Of a stretch of 22,000 bases of DNA, positions 20,253 to 22,000 are shown piece by piece. How positions within the stretch are numbered: position 1 is the first letter of the stretch; the number at the start of each line of letters is the position of its first letter. The notes under the pieces are model-generated. The model was not told the origin of the DNA, searched no databases, and saw only the letters and a program-made list of their open reading frames with translations. The translations under genes were made by a program, and so were the position numbers. The DNA is from Glandiceps talaboti (taxonomy: Eukaryota; Hemichordata; Enteropneusta; Spengelidae): positions 2,728,001-2,750,000 of the forward strand of contig NC_135559.1 of assembly GCF_964340395.1 (NCBI RefSeq), given 5' to 3'.

Positions 20253-20992
20253 GGATAATCATTCAGCAAATGAACACCTATACCCAGCATGGATCGACAT
20301 ATGGGAAAACATTTTAAAAAACTGTACTGTTGTGCTATAACGCCGTTGGCGCTATTTTTATTTGTCAAATACGTAAAGTTATCAGTTCACTGCCAGGAAG
20401 CAATTGTCGTGTTTCAATACAATTTAAGATTAAAGTCAGACAGATTTGAACAATTTTACAAACAAGTGCCCTGCCATCTTAATTTCCGGCTCATGGTGAA
20501 GGATTGGTGCATTGTCTTCGAACATAGTTCATTCCACCATACATCGCATCTGCCCAATACTTTGACACTAATTAGTAACATAGGTCGTGGTACTTGCTGA
20601 CTAATCTCAGAACAGCGGTTACCTATTTATGATAGAAGGCCAAACAACAATGATTAGGCATTGTTTGGCTGTAACTATTCTTTGTCCATTCAGTCATGTA
20701 GTCCAGTCTCACCGGGTCCTTTGATTCGTATACTGATAAGGTAAGCTTGTACATTTTTGTATGTACTGTAAGAATACATTCGTTTTGCTCTTTTCGCGCT
20801 TTAAACCTGAGAATTTAGTCCTTTTAAAACTCCTCATAGACGCAAGCCCGGTGTCTTGTAAAGGGCTACTCTAACTTTAGCGATGTAAAACCGTACTCCC
20901 TATTGTCTAGGAGCAAAGGAGCCTCCATAGGGGCGAGGGAAACCAGACCCAGTTTGTTGCGCAAAGGTGACCCTCGCCAAATTTCATCGTGT

Positions 20993-21022
20993 TGACGTGA
21001 CGTGACGTGACGTGACGTGACG
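20993..21022 (+). repeat. TGACG x6 array, copy 2
   Basis: Identical in sequence and repeat number to the array at 16786-16815. Confidence 0.9.
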
Positions 21023-21273
21023 TACATACTTAACTTACTAATGCTTGCTGATTTTATTGGTCAGTTACAGTGAGTGTCAATCAATTTGGATAACTGTTAC
21101 AAGTATACAAACGTTCACACCAGGCTATATATAGGCATGACTTTTAAATAATTTGAACACAACCAAGACAATCAGACCATTTTCAAAGGGTAGTTCTGAG
21201 AATTATAAATCGCGCCAGTCATATAAGGCGATTAAAAGCCTGTCCAAACATGAATTGCCGGGTTAGAAATCGG

Positions 21274-22000
21274 CTTATTTAGTTTTAAAAATTCGAAACC
21301 AGTTTCTGTTCCCGTGAGAAAACCTATTCATGAAAACTGGAAGGGTATACCGTATAGTAAATGTCCAATGTTTAAACTTAGCGTACGATTTCTTGCATAT
21401 ATTAGATGTTTCTCTTGATATACAGGTTGACTGATTCGTTTCAACAACACTAACTTGGCCTTGCGGTGGCGCAATTAATAGAACACACAGCTGGTGTATA
21501 ATCATTTTGGTGAGTAGTTAATACAAATTCTTCGCTTATTTTGAAACACTTTTTTGTGTGATAGCAACTTTGATTCTTAAATAATTATGTCAAGGCGAAT
21601 ATTTTATTAATAAAATAAATGTAGTATGCGGCGCGGTTGGCAATGGCTCGTTACTATTTGTAACACTCAGTACTACACAACTGAACTACATGTCGTTGTG
21701 AAACACAATCATGTCATTGGTACCTTTCACCATCTGCTTGTGATAGTATCAAAATGCGTGTAGAAGGAACTCATTTATAAACCACAGATTCAGTAACTAT
21801 AAAATATTTTCATATTGAACTTCCCAGTATTTAAAGTTGGATAAGTGAAACTGACAGCATATCTATTTCCACACAATAACCCAGGCTACAGTCATTCACA
21901 GACGGGCCAAGTCAAACAAAATTCAAATTAGTCATAACAGTGACAATATAAAGTGTAAATTATAACAAAACTGTAATTAATTTGTTCGTTCGTTAACAGA
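21274..22000 (+). repeat. Macro-tandem unit, copy 3, cut by window end
   Basis: The first 727 bp of a third unit begin with the same CTTATTTAG junction directly after the copy 2 terminus. It appears identical to copy 2 over its length, including C and T at the two positions that distinguish copies 2 and 3 from copy 1. The array therefore continues beyond the window for an unknown number of units. Confidence 0.95.

Larger units (their letters stand above)
17067..21273 (+). repeat. Macro-tandem unit, copy 2 (4207 bp)
   Basis: This complete head-to-tail copy of the 12892-17066 unit joins directly, without spacer, to copies 1 and 3. It contains the same ordered parts: left non-coding region (17067-18513), ATGT block, compound TG block, three modules (19033-19682), X-box-like palindrome (19288-19300), minisatellite, the 103-codon frame and the TGACG array. 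In the 727 bp that can be compared it matches copy 3 at both positions where copy 1 differs. Confidence 0.97.

Overview
This window is AT-rich, gene-poor animal DNA and contains no sign of a bacterial gene layout. The evidence for a metazoan is one well-formed immunoglobulin-domain exon with consensus GTAAGT donor and CAG acceptor sites in the phase 1-1 arrangement usual for animal Ig exons. The rest is many microsatellites, minisatellites and decayed repeats. The style fits a marine invertebrate, perhaps a deuterostome such as a cephalochordate or hemichordate, but the species cannot be fixed from the sequence and this is an impression only.

Layout. 1-12480 is mostly unannotatable intergenic or intronic DNA. 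It carries a 56-bp tandem repeat (411-606), a degenerate TGACY pentamer tract (1220-1370), a CA tract (2001-2084), a two-copy 0.24-kb tandem duplication (2210-2694), a CATT tract (5373-5446) and a CpG-dense stretch with a CTCF-like motif (7956-8150). It also holds weak coding-like relics (8607-8977), the Ig exon on the minus strand (9130-9468), a GGT tract (9721-9754), hairpins near 10373-10423, a 15-bp perfect inverted repeat (11207-11320) and an old diverged duplication (11746-12315). 12487-12603 is a three-phase ACGT/GT/ATGT microsatellite. 12690-12870 is a short minisatellite with homopolymer G runs ending in a 14-base C run.

From 12892 to the window end the sequence is a head-to-tail array of a roughly 4.2-kb unit: copy 1 (12892-17066, 4175 bp), copy 2 (17067-21273, 4207 bp) and the first 727 bp of copy 3 (21274-22000). 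I saw only four substitutions between copies 1 and 2 outside microsatellites; the 32-bp length difference is all microsatellite slippage. Each complete unit contains two long TG-rich microsatellite blocks, three diverged copies of a CCGATTGCCATGATATTTG-type module, an RFX X-box-like palindrome, five copies of a roughly 110-bp minisatellite rich in TAGCAAC, CCACGCCC and ATGCAAAT motifs, and a TGACG x6 array. I see no convincing protein gene in the unit.

There is no operon or pathway to describe. The only supported gene is the partial Ig-superfamily gene; its other exons were not found. The best candidates for something undescribed are the young 4.2-kb macro-tandem array with its motif-dense internal minisatellite, and the unusual six-cysteine, Trp-less Ig domain.
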